From: a virus
IMG/VR virus record: IMGVR_UViG_3300005976_000005
Span: 1-64,000 of that record
DNA length: 64,000 nucleotides
Strand: one strand, 5' to 3'
Of this stretch, positions 1 through 7,730 are shown piece by piece; the stretch's first letter is position 1, and each line of letters begins with the position of its first letter. Position numbers and translations under genes: made by a program. The notes below the pieces were generated by a model, which was not told where the DNA came from, did not search any database, and saw nothing but the letters and a program-made list of their open reading frames with translations.

Positions 1-287
1 GTAATTAATCCTTTAATTCTTTTAATAAAGTTACCTTTACCACCAAAGATAACCTTATCTTTTTTAATCAAACCTTTAGCTTTATTAACCGCTACTTTAA
101 TTATGGATGCATCAAGCATCCCTATATTGTTCATTTTCTCTTTAACAATCTTTTCAATATCGCTTAACTTAGCTTTAGGATTTTCCTTAAATCTATTATA
201 CGAAAATCTAATTACATTATTAAATTGCCTAATGTAATCTTCGTTAATGTTTATTTGATTTTGTATTTTAAATTTATAGGTTATCAT
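1..287 (-). mobile_element. tnpB: TnpB-like RNA-guided nuclease, N-terminal part, cut by window edge
   Basis: The reading frame starts at ATG 287 and runs off the left edge. Its last ~65 residues before the edge match almost residue for residue the start of the complete TnpB at 7731-9068 (shared MITYKFKI start and KAVNKAKGLIKKDKVIFGG-type stretch). TnpB proteins are guide-RNA nucleases carried by IS200/IS605 and IS607 elements. No TnpA lies upstream (positions 288-560 hold only small peptides), so this looks like a stand-alone copy or one that lost its transposase. Confidence 0.85.
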
Positions 288-423
288 AAAATATCTGTAA
301 ATGTTAAGATTTTATTATTATTTATACAATTATATTTTTACATAAAATTACAAAGAAATTAAAATTATTTATCACCAGTTATAACACCGTATCTTTCTAT
401 ATATGGCATTACTTCAGTAACCA

Positions 424-552
424 TTATATAAACATTTCTTCGTAAGGTTGACTTACTTTCTTTGGAATATTGTTTATTTTGTAAATAAATAATTTTACTA
501 AAGCCAGAAAAAATATAACTCCAATTACGATAAGTCCTTTTTTATTTTTCAT
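424..552 (-). CDS. small membrane peptide, 42 aa
   Basis: A strong ribosome site (AGGAGGT) lies 6 bases before ATG 552. The peptide starts MKNKKG and has one hydrophobic segment (residues 6-22). Its TAA overlaps the ATG of a 19-aa ORF at 365-424 that contains PYIERYG, resembling the PYVERYDE stretch of the ligase remnant at 5171. Function unknown. It lies directly upstream of the TnpB fragment and may be a remnant of the gene that element entered. Confidence 0.6.
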   Translation of the reverse strand: MKNKKGLIVIGVIFFLALVKLFIYKINNIPKKVSQPYEEMFI

Positions 553-568
553 AATTCAACCTCCTATT

Positions 569-645
569 TGGTACTGGCGGTGGGATTCGAACCCACACTG
601 TACTGGGCTTAAACCAGTTGCCTCTGCCAGTTGGGCTACGCCAGC
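569..645 (-). tRNA. tRNA-Leu (anticodon UAA), short variable loop
   Basis: A 77-nt cloverleaf with encoded CCA. Acceptor stem GCTGGCG/CGCCAGT, anticodon stem ACTGG/CCAGT around loop TTTAAGC (anticodon UAA), T arm GTGGG-TTCGAAT-CCCAC, discriminator A73. The variable loop is only 5 nt, whereas bacterial leucine tRNAs normally have a long variable arm, so the charging identity is less certain than the anticodon. Confidence 0.85.
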
Positions 646-650
646 AAAAA

Positions 651-726
651 TGGTACTCGGAGAGGGTTCGAACCCACACTGTACGGTGTTTGAAACCGTC
701 GCCTTTGCCAGTTGGGCTATCCGAGC
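651..726 (-). tRNA. tRNA-Leu (anticodon CAA), short variable loop
   Basis: A 76-nt cloverleaf with encoded CCA, closely similar to its neighbour in the D arm and variable loop. Acceptor GCTCGGA/TCCGAGT, anticodon stem ACGGT/ACCGT around TTCAAAC (anticodon CAA). The T stem GTGGG/CCCTC has one mismatch. The short variable loop is again unusual for a leucine tRNA. The pair is 5 bp apart and probably one transcript. Confidence 0.85.
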
Positions 727-742
727 ATTCGTTCTTATTTAT

Positions 743-771
743 AATATAACATTTTCATTTACTTGTGTCAA
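743..771 (-). promoter_or_regulatory. promoter for the tRNA pair
   Basis: TTGACA at 766-771, 17 bp, TATATT at 743-748. Predicted start near 736, just before the tRNA at 726. Confidence 0.75.
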
Positions 772-859
772 GATTTTTCCTTTTTCATTTTCCCAAGCCT
801 CAGTATACTTCTCGTACTCCGCAAAAAGAAAAACCATAAAGGCTGGTTATGCGAAGAGA

Positions 860-2173
860 TTAACCAGCCTTCATGTTCATGATTGGTACAACCCTATTCA
901 AAATAGAAGCGGTTGGTTCAATAGATGCTTCTATGATTGACGAACTCTTATATACCAAAGGTGATTCATCCTTTGGCTTTTCAGAAGCGAATATTCCATT
1001 CATAGCACTTTCGGCCATCTCATCTGAAATCTTCTTCCTAGCCTGAGAACGAGACATGAGCCTACCCGCTCCATGTGGAGCGGAACAGTTCCACTCTGGA
1101 TTTGACTTACCCTCGCAGATAAGAATACCATCTCTTGGATTGAAAGGAATAATCATTCGCTCACCAACATAAGAACGGATAGCACCCTTACGAATAACAA
1201 AGTCACGGAAGTCGATGAAGTTGTGAACGGTTTCAATCCTGTCAACTGGCTCTACACCAAGAATGTCAAGAATGATATCCGCAATCCTCATCCTATTAAC
1301 CTCAGCAAACTTCTGAGCAAATATCATATCGTAAAGGTATCCCATTGCGTGCTCGTCCTCGAGCCACTGAAGGTCCTTAGAAAGATTATCATTTTCAAAA
1401 ACGTCAAGACCAAGCTCCTTACGAGCCTCCTTGATCTTCTTCTTGATCTCCATTCCAGAATAGTCCTGACGAATCTTCTCGATACGATTCCTGAACTCTT
1501 CATTCTTCTGGTCACGAATAACCTTGGAAGCCATGTTCTGCCAGTAGTCACAAACACACTTACCAAAGTTACGAGAACCAGTGTGAATAACAATCCAGTA
1601 GTCACCGTTTCCGTCATGTCCAAATTCACAAAAATGATTGCCGCCGCCGATAGTTCCAATGGACTTTACAGTACGACCAAGATCAGCACCGATGGTCTTA
1701 CACTTCTGCTCGAACCAGTTGATGTCGTATCCGTCGAAGTAATGGTTGGTTCCGAACTTCTCATTGTAAGCCAAAGAGAAGTTGTGAGCAAGAGTCTTAA
1801 CATCTCGCCAAGGGAAGTTCTTCATATCGTACTTGTCATGGCTTGACTGACCGTGAACATCAAAGCCAAAAGGAACACGCTTTCGAATCTTGTGGTCAAG
1901 CTTCGACATGGTAAGAGGAAGCTCCTTACCGATATTCAATGCCAACATCCCACATCCAATGTCAACAGATACCACGGCTGGAATAATCTTATCAGTCATA
2001 GGCATCGTGAATCCGATACAGCTTGACTTTCCAGTATGACAATCTGGCATAATACGAACTGGATTAGTAAAAACAGGATGGTTAACTAAGCCGTGAATCT
2101 GTCCAACACAAGCATCCTCAACATCGTCAATCATAACCTTAGCGTTAGTATACTTTCCATTGATCTCAAACAT
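860..2173 (-). CDS. rtcB: RtcB-type RNA-splicing ligase
   Basis: RtcB joins 2',3'-cyclic phosphate or 3'-phosphate RNA ends to 5'-OH ends using GTP and Mn2+. The 437-aa product has the family signatures in order: MPDCHTG, SVDIGCGM (metal-binding Cys), GTIGGGNHFCEF, HTGSRNFG, and HGAGRLMSR near the C-terminus (guanylated His region). The start is placed at ATG 2173 because AAAGGAGA precedes it; an in-frame start 6 codons earlier lacks a site. In a phage it is a good candidate for repairing tRNAs cut by host defence nucleases. It lies downstream of the tRNA-like and ligase genes' transcription direction and shares its operon with 2185-2433. Confidence 0.95.
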   Translation of the reverse strand: MFEINGKYTNAKVMIDDVEDACVGQIHGLVNHPVFTNPVRIMPDCHTGKSSCIGFTMPMTDKIIPAVVSVDIGCGMLALNIGKELPLTMSKLDHKIRKRVPFGFDVHGQSSHDKYDMKNFPWRDVKTLAHNFSLAYNEKFGTNHYFDGYDINWFEQKCKTIGADLGRTVKSIGTIGGGNHFCEFGHDGNGDYWIVIHTGSRNFGKCVCDYWQNMASKVIRDQKNEEFRNRIEKIRQDYSGMEIKKKIKEARKELGLDVFENDNLSKDLQWLEDEHAMGYLYDMIFAQKFAEVNRMRIADIILDILGVEPVDRIETVHNFIDFRDFVIRKGAIRSYVGERMIIPFNPRDGILICEGKSNPEWNCSAPHGAGRLMSRSQARKKISDEMAESAMNGIFASEKPKDESPLVYKSSSIIEASIEPTASILNRVVPIMNMKAG

Positions 2174-2184
2174 TTTTATCTCCT

Positions 2185-2433
2185 TTACCATTCAATTCCG
2201 CGTTCGTCTTCTGCTTTACATTCCTCACATATTGTATTTTTAAGATTTATTACCAACTGTTCTCTTTTATAAAGATATAAAATAACTTCAAGCAGTTCTT
2301 CCTTAGAAAGATTTTCATCAATTTGCTTTCCTTTATAGTGAATATACTTACGCATATCATCCAAAGTTAAGCCAAGAATATATTCTTTTCTTTCTTCGAA
2401 TTCAGTAGATACTATTAGAAAACTTCCATCCAA
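2185..2433 (-). CDS. hypothetical protein, about 82 aa
   Basis: The open frame begins at a TTG (2433); no better start is visible, so the N-terminus is uncertain. Acidic and lysine-rich, with a C-terminal CEECKAEDE stretch that could bind metal. It ends 12 bp before the rtcB start and overlaps the end of the upstream small gene by 32 bp. Family not recognised. Confidence 0.6.
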   Translation of the reverse strand: MDGSFLIVSTEFEERKEYILGLTLDDMRKYIHYKGKQIDENLSKEELLEVILYLYKREQLVINLKNTICEECKAEDERGIEW

Positions 2434-2607
2434 TTGTTAGATCAGCAATACGAGTTCTTGCCGCAGTGTAATCTTTGTAGTTGTCCCATTCTCCACCACA
2501 ATTATATACAACGAATACATATTCGTTATCAGAAAGGCTTTTTACAATACCCTTTTCGTGTATGTCGAATGAGTGGTAAGTTACTTTTGTCCAACTTTGA
2601 ATTTCAT
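2402..2607 (-). pseudogene. conserved small phage protein, frameshifted near its start
   Basis: ATG 2607 opens MKFKVGQK and then meets a stop. One base later the frame continues VTYHSFDIHEKGIVKSLSD and a VVYNCGGEWDNYKDYTAARTR-type stretch to TGA 2402. That second part matches a small protein family I recognise from many phages (GIVKSLS...NYTAARTDL). One missing A in the AAAA run near 2584 explains the break. It may be a true mutation or a sequencing indel. Confidence 0.65.
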
Positions 2608-2632
2608 TATTGTACTCACTTTCAAAAATTCT

Positions 2633-2720
2633 GACACTGGTAGGGGCGGGGTTTAAGCGCCATATTGACCCGCCCTGAAGGCATCAGATACTCAGTCTAA
2701 TAACCCGATGCGCTAGTGTC
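2633..2720 (-). ncRNA. structured 5' leader, three-way junction
   Basis: Between the promoter at 2739-2767 and the first gene lies an RNA that can fold into a three-way junction: closing stem 2633-2638/2715-2720 (GACACT/AGTGTC), arm 2644-2650/2669-2675 (GGGCGGG/CCCGCCC), arm 2681-2685/2707-2711 (GCATC/GATGC). It does not match a riboswitch I can name. Confidence 0.5.
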
Positions 2721-2738
2721 CACGCATCAACATTTAAT

Positions 2739-2767
2739 AATATAATCAATGTTGAAGGAAAAGTCAA
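2739..2767 (-). promoter_or_regulatory. promoter for the rtcB operon
   Basis: TTGACT at 2762-2767, 17 bp, TATATT at 2739-2744. Start near 2732, so the structured leader is transcribed first. Confidence 0.75.
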
Positions 2768-2776
2768 TAGTTTTTT

Positions 2777-3361
2777 TCAAATCCAATGATTTTCCCATTC
2801 CTGAAGATTTTTGAATGGAGAATAGTACTTCTTACCTTCTAAAACAAGATGCCATTTATCCCAACCAGCCAAATTTTCTGGGTACCATCCAAATTCTTTG
2901 GCTAAATCTTCGGCTTTGTCCTCTGGCATTCCTTCCAATATATATTTGACCTTGAAAGCACCATAGTAAGGCTGAATGTTATTTCTGATACAGATATCAA
3001 AACCGTGCTCAAGAATATCCCAAACCTTATCAAAGTCTACTTCTCCATTCAAATAAATGTTGTAAAGTCTACTATTATGGATAAAGTTGTGACATGAGTG
3101 ACAAAGAGCAACTATTTCCTTAAGTTCTACCGTTCCCGTATTCCAATCAATGTCATAATCCTCATGTGCTTCTAACCATTTATGATAATAAGCACTTCTT
3201 TTAGGGACACCACAAGCCCAACATTTATATCCATGGGTTGCGTATGCTTCTTTTCTTTTGATATTCCACCAGTCCTTTCCAAGGATTGATCTTGGATTGA
3301 CTGTGTGAAGTGGCTTAGGAATGTTTGGTGCTGATAAAATTTCTGGTCTCCAAAAACTCAT
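2777..3361 (-). CDS. HNH-type nuclease-like protein
   Basis: 194 aa from ATG 3361 (AAGGA before it; the open frame extends 10 codons further without a site). The core has CWACG, then LEAHEDYDID, then ALCHSCHNFIH: two CxxC pairs framing His residues, the layout of an HNH zinc finger nuclease. Other phages carry similar stand-alone proteins; the target is unknown. Confidence 0.7.
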   Translation of the reverse strand: MSFWRPEILSAPNIPKPLHTVNPRSILGKDWWNIKRKEAYATHGYKCWACGVPKRSAYYHKWLEAHEDYDIDWNTGTVELKEIVALCHSCHNFIHNSRLYNIYLNGEVDFDKVWDILEHGFDICIRNNIQPYYGAFKVKYILEGMPEDKAEDLAKEFGWYPENLAGWDKWHLVLEGKKYYSPFKNLQEWENHWI

Positions 3362-3363
3362 TT

Positions 3364-3528
3364 TCAATCCTTGATGTAAACTTTGTACCAACCATTTTCA
3401 AGAGTATCGATTTTTGAAATTTCATATTCGAAGTCTTTTGCTTCTTGTGGGTTGTCAAGAATAATAAATTGCTTGCTGCTGCTACATGATAGTATCAGTA
3501 GCAAAATTATCATTATGATTTTCTTCAT
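3364..3528 (-). CDS. small lipoprotein, 54 aa
   Basis: MKKIIM, a hydrophobic run and the lipobox LILSC at residues 11-15, then SSSKQ: a signal-peptidase II substrate. The mature part is ~40 aa and acidic. It would sit in a membrane on its outer face; superinfection exclusion or envelope change is possible but unproven. Adjacent to the HNH gene (2 bp gap). Confidence 0.7.
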   Translation of the reverse strand: MKKIIMIILLLILSCSSSKQFIILDNPQEAKDFEYEISKIDTLENGWYKVYIKD

Positions 3529-3595
3529 AGCTGGTTCTCCATGTTTTGTAAGATTCCCATCTCATATCTCAACTGTAGACATTCTTGTCATCATT

Positions 3596-4360
3596 TTAAT
3601 TCTCGAAAAGTTGAGAAATTCCAGTATCATAAACACAAGATTCGTCTATTCTTTCTTTAGCAATTTTTAAATATGATTCTGAAATATCAATTCCAATATA
3701 ATGATGTCCCAATTCTTTGGCGACAACTGCTGTTGTTCCACTTCCAATATAAGGGTCTAAAATTGTTTTGTGTGAATTATTATCATATAATGACATAATT
3801 ATTCTTTTTGGTAGTTCCTTAGGAAATGGCGCAGGATGGTTTTTTATTTTTGTTTCTGGAGGAAATCTCCAAATAGAACCCATTTTTGCCCATTTAGATT
3901 TTAGCTCAATACCTCTATCATTTTTATTAAGAGGTTTATATAACCAATATATTCTTTCGTCAACATTCCAAAATCTCCATCCACGAATATTTGAAGCAAT
4001 TACTCTATCCCATATAATTTCCTGTTTTAATTTCCAAGGTGTTTTGTTTAGCCAATTAAAAGGAGATATTGCGCTTCCGTTTATATATCTTACTTTATGG
4101 TTATAAAAGCAACTTCCACCAGGAAAAGTTCCTTCCCAAATTTTGCTTAATAAATCAATTTGCTCCTGTTGATAAAATTCCTCTGGCTTACTATCCGAAA
4201 AATTGTCGTAGATTACTGCTTTGGTTATTTTACCAGAATTTTTCTTTTCATATTTATTGTATGGAGGACTTGTAATAGTACAATCTATAAACTCTCCGTT
4301 TTTTGAAATTAAATCAGATATAATTTCAATATTTGTTCCCAAAATTAAAGTATCTTTCAT
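3596..4360 (-). CDS. DNA N4/N6 methyltransferase of a type II R-M system
   Basis: 254 aa. Motif IV TSPPYN at residues 31-36 comes before motif I DPYIGSGTTA (about 202-211), followed by GIDIS: the permuted beta-class order. It would methylate A (N6) or C (N4) in a short site. Its ATG overlaps the end of the gene at 4357-4971 by 4 bp, the usual coupling of a modification gene to its restriction partner. The pair is more AT-rich than neighbouring genes, suggesting recent acquisition. Confidence 0.88.
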   Translation of the reverse strand: MKDTLILGTNIEIISDLISKNGEFIDCTITSPPYNKYEKKNSGKITKAVIYDNFSDSKPEEFYQQEQIDLLSKIWEGTFPGGSCFYNHKVRYINGSAISPFNWLNKTPWKLKQEIIWDRVIASNIRGWRFWNVDERIYWLYKPLNKNDRGIELKSKWAKMGSIWRFPPETKIKNHPAPFPKELPKRIIMSLYDNNSHKTILDPYIGSGTTAVVAKELGHHYIGIDISESYLKIAKERIDESCVYDTGISQLFEN

Positions 4361-4971
4361 TTGGAATTTTTTTCCTGTATAAAATCAAAAAGTTTTTTTG
4401 TCATGTTTTTTCTATATTTTATATAGTCACTTGACAAATATTCTAATGATAAATTTTCATTTTTAATATGAATAAATGACCAAGAGCAGCTTCTTATATA
4501 TTCATTACTTATGTCTCCGTTTGGTAATTTCTTATTGAGTTGTTTCAAAAGATGATTCTTAAACTCTTCGCAGTTGAATGGAAATGTTATTATATAAATT
4601 AATTTTCCATCTACAAAACCTGACATAATCATATTTAATTTATCAATAGAGCATTTGTTAAATTTTTTCCAAGTAAAATCACTAAAAGAACCTCCTAAGT
4701 TTAGACGGCGTTTACTATCTCTATCTACATTCTGAGGTTTTATTTCACATGGTAATTTTTCTTTATAACCATCATATCCTAGTTTTTCGGTCGAGTGTTT
4801 GTATCCAGCAATATGACAAGATACCATTTCTCTAAGAAAAGAAGAATTCTTATCAGAAACATAAGTTGATAAAATTTCTTTTACGACTTTAATTAAGTTT
4901 TGAGATTTTAAAAAATTTTCAAAATCATTATCAGACTTAGTAATAAAATTTAAAGCAATTTCTTCAATCAT
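4357..4971 (-). CDS. putative type II restriction endonuclease
   Basis: 204 aa, lysine- and asparagine-rich. Residues ~66-79 read GYDGYKEKLPCEIKPQ; D...EIK fits a PD-(D/E)xK active site. It is upstream of and overlaps the methyltransferase gene. The family is not identified with certainty, so the endonuclease call rests on motif plus position. Confidence 0.65.
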   Translation of the reverse strand: MIEEIALNFITKSDNDFENFLKSQNLIKVVKEILSTYVSDKNSSFLREMVSCHIAGYKHSTEKLGYDGYKEKLPCEIKPQNVDRDSKRRLNLGGSFSDFTWKKFNKCSIDKLNMIMSGFVDGKLIYIITFPFNCEEFKNHLLKQLNKKLPNGDISNEYIRSCSWSFIHIKNENLSLEYLSSDYIKYRKNMTKKLFDFIQEKNSK

Positions 4972-4993
4972 ATCACAATATTCTTTCTTTAAG

Positions 4994-5161
4994 TTACCAA
5001 ATTTCTTCTATAAATTCTGACAAACATTCTCCGCAATCACAAATACTATCATGACTCCAAATAGCTTGTTCAAATAAACCAGCTATTTGCTCATTTGTCA
5101 ATGAAGCAATACCATGGTCTCTGACTCTTCTTACAATTTCATTAAGTTCTTTACAGTTCAT
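4994..5161 (-). CDS. small acidic Cys-containing protein, 55 aa
   Basis: Starts ATG 5161 after GGAGATATT. MNCKELNEIVRRVRDHG, then a C-terminal CDCGEC cluster. Probably a metal-binding or adaptor peptide; family unknown. Confidence 0.6.
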   Translation of the reverse strand: MNCKELNEIVRRVRDHGIASLTNEQIAGLFEQAIWSHDSICDCGECLSEFIEEIW

Positions 5162-5170
5162 AATATCTCC

Positions 5171-5365
5171 TTACTTGTATTCTGTTCCACCTTTACGTGT
5201 AAGATACTGGTCGAAAACATACTTCATAATGACTCTCCCGACTCTTTCGTCGTATCTTTCAACGTAAGGAGTAATTACAACAGTATTCGTCCGGGTTTTT
5301 GAACTTATTAGGATTACAATGATATATGTCTCCATATACTTCAACAATTATATTGAGTTCATAAC
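5171..5365 (-). pseudogene. relic of an intein endonuclease plus C-terminal end of the RNA ligase
   Basis: Two broken pieces in different frames. About 5285-5365 encodes ELNIIVEVYGDIYHCNPNKF then KNPDEY, which resembles the core of Vsr-like homing endonucleases found with split inteins. About 5171-5300 encodes TPYVERYDERVGRVIMKYVF, DQYLTRKGGTEYK and stop, the typical C-terminal end of DraRnl-type RNA ligases (GRVILK...YLLRKGGTEF). Ligase motifs III-IV and the C-terminal intein half are missing. Confidence 0.65.
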
Positions 5366-5403
5366 AAAAAAAATGCTAAAATCAAAAATAATTTTCAATA
5401 TCA

Positions 5404-6102
5404 TCACTTTCGTTTAAATATTTTGCGCTTGATAAAAGTTTTCTTTTGACGTAAAACATTTAAGACTCTATTAATTTCAAATTCTTTTGTTTTTTCATTA
5501 AATGAAACAACAAAATCTCCTTTACAAATATCTTTTATAAATTTTTCCTCTCCATTTGCCATTAAAATCTTTGTTTGATAATTAACACACCCATGAATCT
5601 TCTCAGTAATATAAACTTTTTCACCCGGTTGAATAACATCAGGATAGTTCCTCATATTTTCAATCTCAGTATACTTGTCAAAGAGAGTATGAGGAGTTTC
5701 GGCGTCTTGAACGTTAAGCTTTACTGGAGGCTCCCATTTGGTTACACCAAGAGCCTCAGTAAGGTCCATTCCATCACTGAAACTTCTTTGGTCAGAAGGA
5801 TGAGGATAGATGTAGTCTTCAGCTTTGTTAACCGGCCAAAGCAGACCATAGGAAGGTTCTCCACGAAGCTTAGCAGCTTTTACTCTTCCGTGTGCTAGGT
5901 ACTTCGTAATTCCAATGTGGTCAGAGAGTTCTTTTGGAAGAACCGAGTCAAGAGGAAAGTAGACACAAAGGTCACCAACTTTGAACTCTTCCTTTTTGAC
6001 AGCACATTGCCAACCTTTTACGATGGCAATTTCAAGAGCATCTGCGTTTGGATGTTCTTTGATTTCGTCAATCTTTACTACTTCGACCTTTAGTGTTGCC
6101 AT
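5404..6102 (-). CDS. RNA ligase N-terminal half fused to an N-terminal intein fragment
   Basis: Residues 1-171 are the N-terminal OB-like region of a DraRnl-type RNA ligase, ending exactly at the catalytic motif I, EKIHG (K168 would carry AMP). At Cys172 an intein begins: CVNYQTKILMANGEEKF, an intein block A, then KGDFVVSFNEKTKEFEINRVL (block B region) and a stop after 61 intein residues. The next ligase residue would be Thr or Ser, a legal +1 intein position. No IntC is visible downstream, so the ligase is inactive unless a partner half exists elsewhere. Start ATG 6102 follows GGAGAAGAAG. Confidence 0.85.
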   Translation of the reverse strand: MATLKVEVVKIDEIKEHPNADALEIAIVKGWQCAVKKEEFKVGDLCVYFPLDSVLPKELSDHIGITKYLAHGRVKAAKLRGEPSYGLLWPVNKAEDYIYPHPSDQRSFSDGMDLTEALGVTKWEPPVKLNVQDAETPHTLFDKYTEIENMRNYPDVIQPGEKVYITEKIHGCVNYQTKILMANGEEKFIKDICKGDFVVSFNEKTKEFEINRVLNVLRQKKTFIKRKIFKRK

Positions 6103-6313
6103 TATACTTCTTCTCCTTCAAAAATTCTAATGATAGTTTACTAATTCCTATAGAAGTCTCAAGATATGCTACAGACTTATCTGCCTCTGATTTCATAGCA
6201 CTTTCTTTCATCAACTCATCACATGCTTCTTTCAAGATTTCAAGACCGTTCTCACAGTTCAAGAAAATCTTGGCCATTCCTTTGGTTATTTTTCTTTCTT
6301 CTTCATTCATCAT
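6068..6313 (-). CDS. hypothetical protein, about 81 aa
   Basis: Charged, mostly helical. It overlaps the ligase start by 35 bp and begins at the stop of the gene at 6303 (ATGATGAATGA). No family recognised; the coupling to both neighbours is the main evidence. Confidence 0.5.
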   Translation of the reverse strand: MMNEEERKITKGMAKIFLNCENGLEILKEACDELMKESAMKSEADKSVAYLETSIGISKLSLEFLKEKKYNGNTKGRSSKD

Positions 6314-7502
6314 TTTTAAAGACCTTACAGTTTTTGATTGTAGTGATTTTGGTTCCTTTGAACTCGTCGTGCTTCTTTACTCTACCAGAGATTACTATTT
6401 CATCTCCCTCTTTGAAGTTGAGACTTGTCGATGTCCACCAGTTCAGAATATTATTATCATTGTCTTCCAGTACGACTAAAGAAGTGTTTCCAAACATTGT
6501 TGACACTTCTTTTATGTTTCTGACTGTCGCTGCTGACTCTATCTTTTCTCCAACTGTTCCTATATAGTTACTTTCCTTTTTGGCTTCTCTTTTTCCAAAA
6601 CCCTCAACTTCTTTCATGTAGTCAAATACAGCCCAAGCAAGATATCCAAGTTGAGGTCTATTCATGTCGAGTGCTACATTGACATTGTTGGTAAAGTTAT
6701 CTTTGTTGTCCTTGCTTTTCCAATACTCAACCATTCTATCAAACTCAAATCCGTCTGAAAGCTTCAGCACATTGACAATCTCCATTCTAAGATTGTCAAT
6801 TTCTTCTGATGTTAGGAAAGAAAGTGATGGATGAAAATATTGATTAGCTTCATCCTTAGTCGATGCTCCGTGCCATCCGCCAGAGTGATACTTACCATCT
6901 CTCTTGATTATTCCATAGCACAACCTACAGAATGTTTTCTTGTCAAGAGGATTTGACTTTATCCATCTTCCTTCAAATATTCCTCTAAGAGAAGCTCCAA
7001 TTTTTCCTTTGGAGAAGAAGTCAAATAGATTTTGAACTTTGCTGGCTACATTTATACCAAAGTACTGCTTGGAGCAAGTGCTAGCAATCATCAGTTCATC
7101 ACCATCTTCATTTCTGAAGATGTGAACCGTTTTCCTTCTTCTATTTGTATGACAGTGATCGCACCTGAAGTTTGTATCAAAGTATTTGGAGAAGTCATCA
7201 TCGAGTGAAGTAAAGACCTGATTGCCTTCTTCGTCTTCACATTCCTTCTTGAGTGTAGCAATGTATTCGTATCCATTCCATTTAATGACTGGGAGATTTA
7301 CAGTGATGTCATAAACAAGAAATGTTACAGGGAACTTCAATCCAGTAGCAGATGTTTTGTAGACTTCTTTTTCGGTCTTTTTCCAAGTAACAAGTGTCGA
7401 ATACTTTTTGTCGAACTTCTTAGCTATTTTGTTAAGCTCGCTAACGATAGCTTCGTCCATATCGTATGGACTTTCGAAAGTGTACTTCTCGACATTTTTC
7501 AT
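6303..7502 (-). CDS. zinc-finger and OB-fold-like phage protein, 399 aa
   Basis: A central FRCDHCHTNRRRKTVHIF zinc finger (~residues 118-135), further Cys at CSKQYFG and CRLCYG, and a C-terminal ~90-residue part (GDEIVISGRVKKHDEFKGTK, ITTIKNCK) that reads like an OB fold. Such proteins occur on phages and plasmids without a known role; nucleic-acid binding is inferred. ATG 7502 is chosen over an upstream TTG because GAAGGGA precedes it. Confidence 0.7.
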   Translation of the reverse strand: MKNVEKYTFESPYDMDEAIVSELNKIAKKFDKKYSTLVTWKKTEKEVYKTSATGLKFPVTFLVYDITVNLPVIKWNGYEYIATLKKECEDEEGNQVFTSLDDDFSKYFDTNFRCDHCHTNRRRKTVHIFRNEDGDELMIASTCSKQYFGINVASKVQNLFDFFSKGKIGASLRGIFEGRWIKSNPLDKKTFCRLCYGIIKRDGKYHSGGWHGASTKDEANQYFHPSLSFLTSEEIDNLRMEIVNVLKLSDGFEFDRMVEYWKSKDNKDNFTNNVNVALDMNRPQLGYLAWAVFDYMKEVEGFGKREAKKESNYIGTVGEKIESAATVRNIKEVSTMFGNTSLVVLEDNDNNILNWWTSTSLNFKEGDEIVISGRVKKHDEFKGTKITTIKNCKVFKNDE

Positions 7503-7537
7503 AACGTATCCCTTCGACAAATCATTCTCATAACAAT

Positions 7538-7566
7538 AATATAATCAATTAACGGCGAATTGTCAA
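7538..7566 (-). promoter_or_regulatory. promoter upstream of 6303-7502
   Basis: TTGACA at 7561-7566, 17 bp, TATATT at 7538-7543. Confidence 0.75.
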
Positions 7567-7574
7567 TAGCTTTT

Positions 7575-7717
7575 TCAAAATTTTTGTATAAGGAAAAGCC
7601 CAGAAACAACAAGGGCTGTACCGATCCATTGAGGTAAGGAGAATCTTGTGCCAGAAAAGAACATTAGGCTGAATGTCCATGTTATTACGGCTAATGAGTC
7701 GTATAATATAGCATCAA
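7575..7717 (-). pseudogene. 3' part of a small membrane-protein gene split by IS607
   Basis: Encodes DAILYDSLAVITWTF, then FFSGTRFSLPQWIGTALVV and LFLIQKF before TGA 7575: two hydrophobic segments like the end of a small multidrug/EamA-type transporter. Joined to the piece at 9711-9881 it rebuilds one ~103-aa frame. Confidence 0.75.
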
Positions 7718-7730
7718 ACAGTTAGATATT

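Noticed and set aside
1223-1846. Plus-strand frame of 207 codons
   Set aside because: Lies wholly opposite rtcB and has no protein features; a shadow of that gene.
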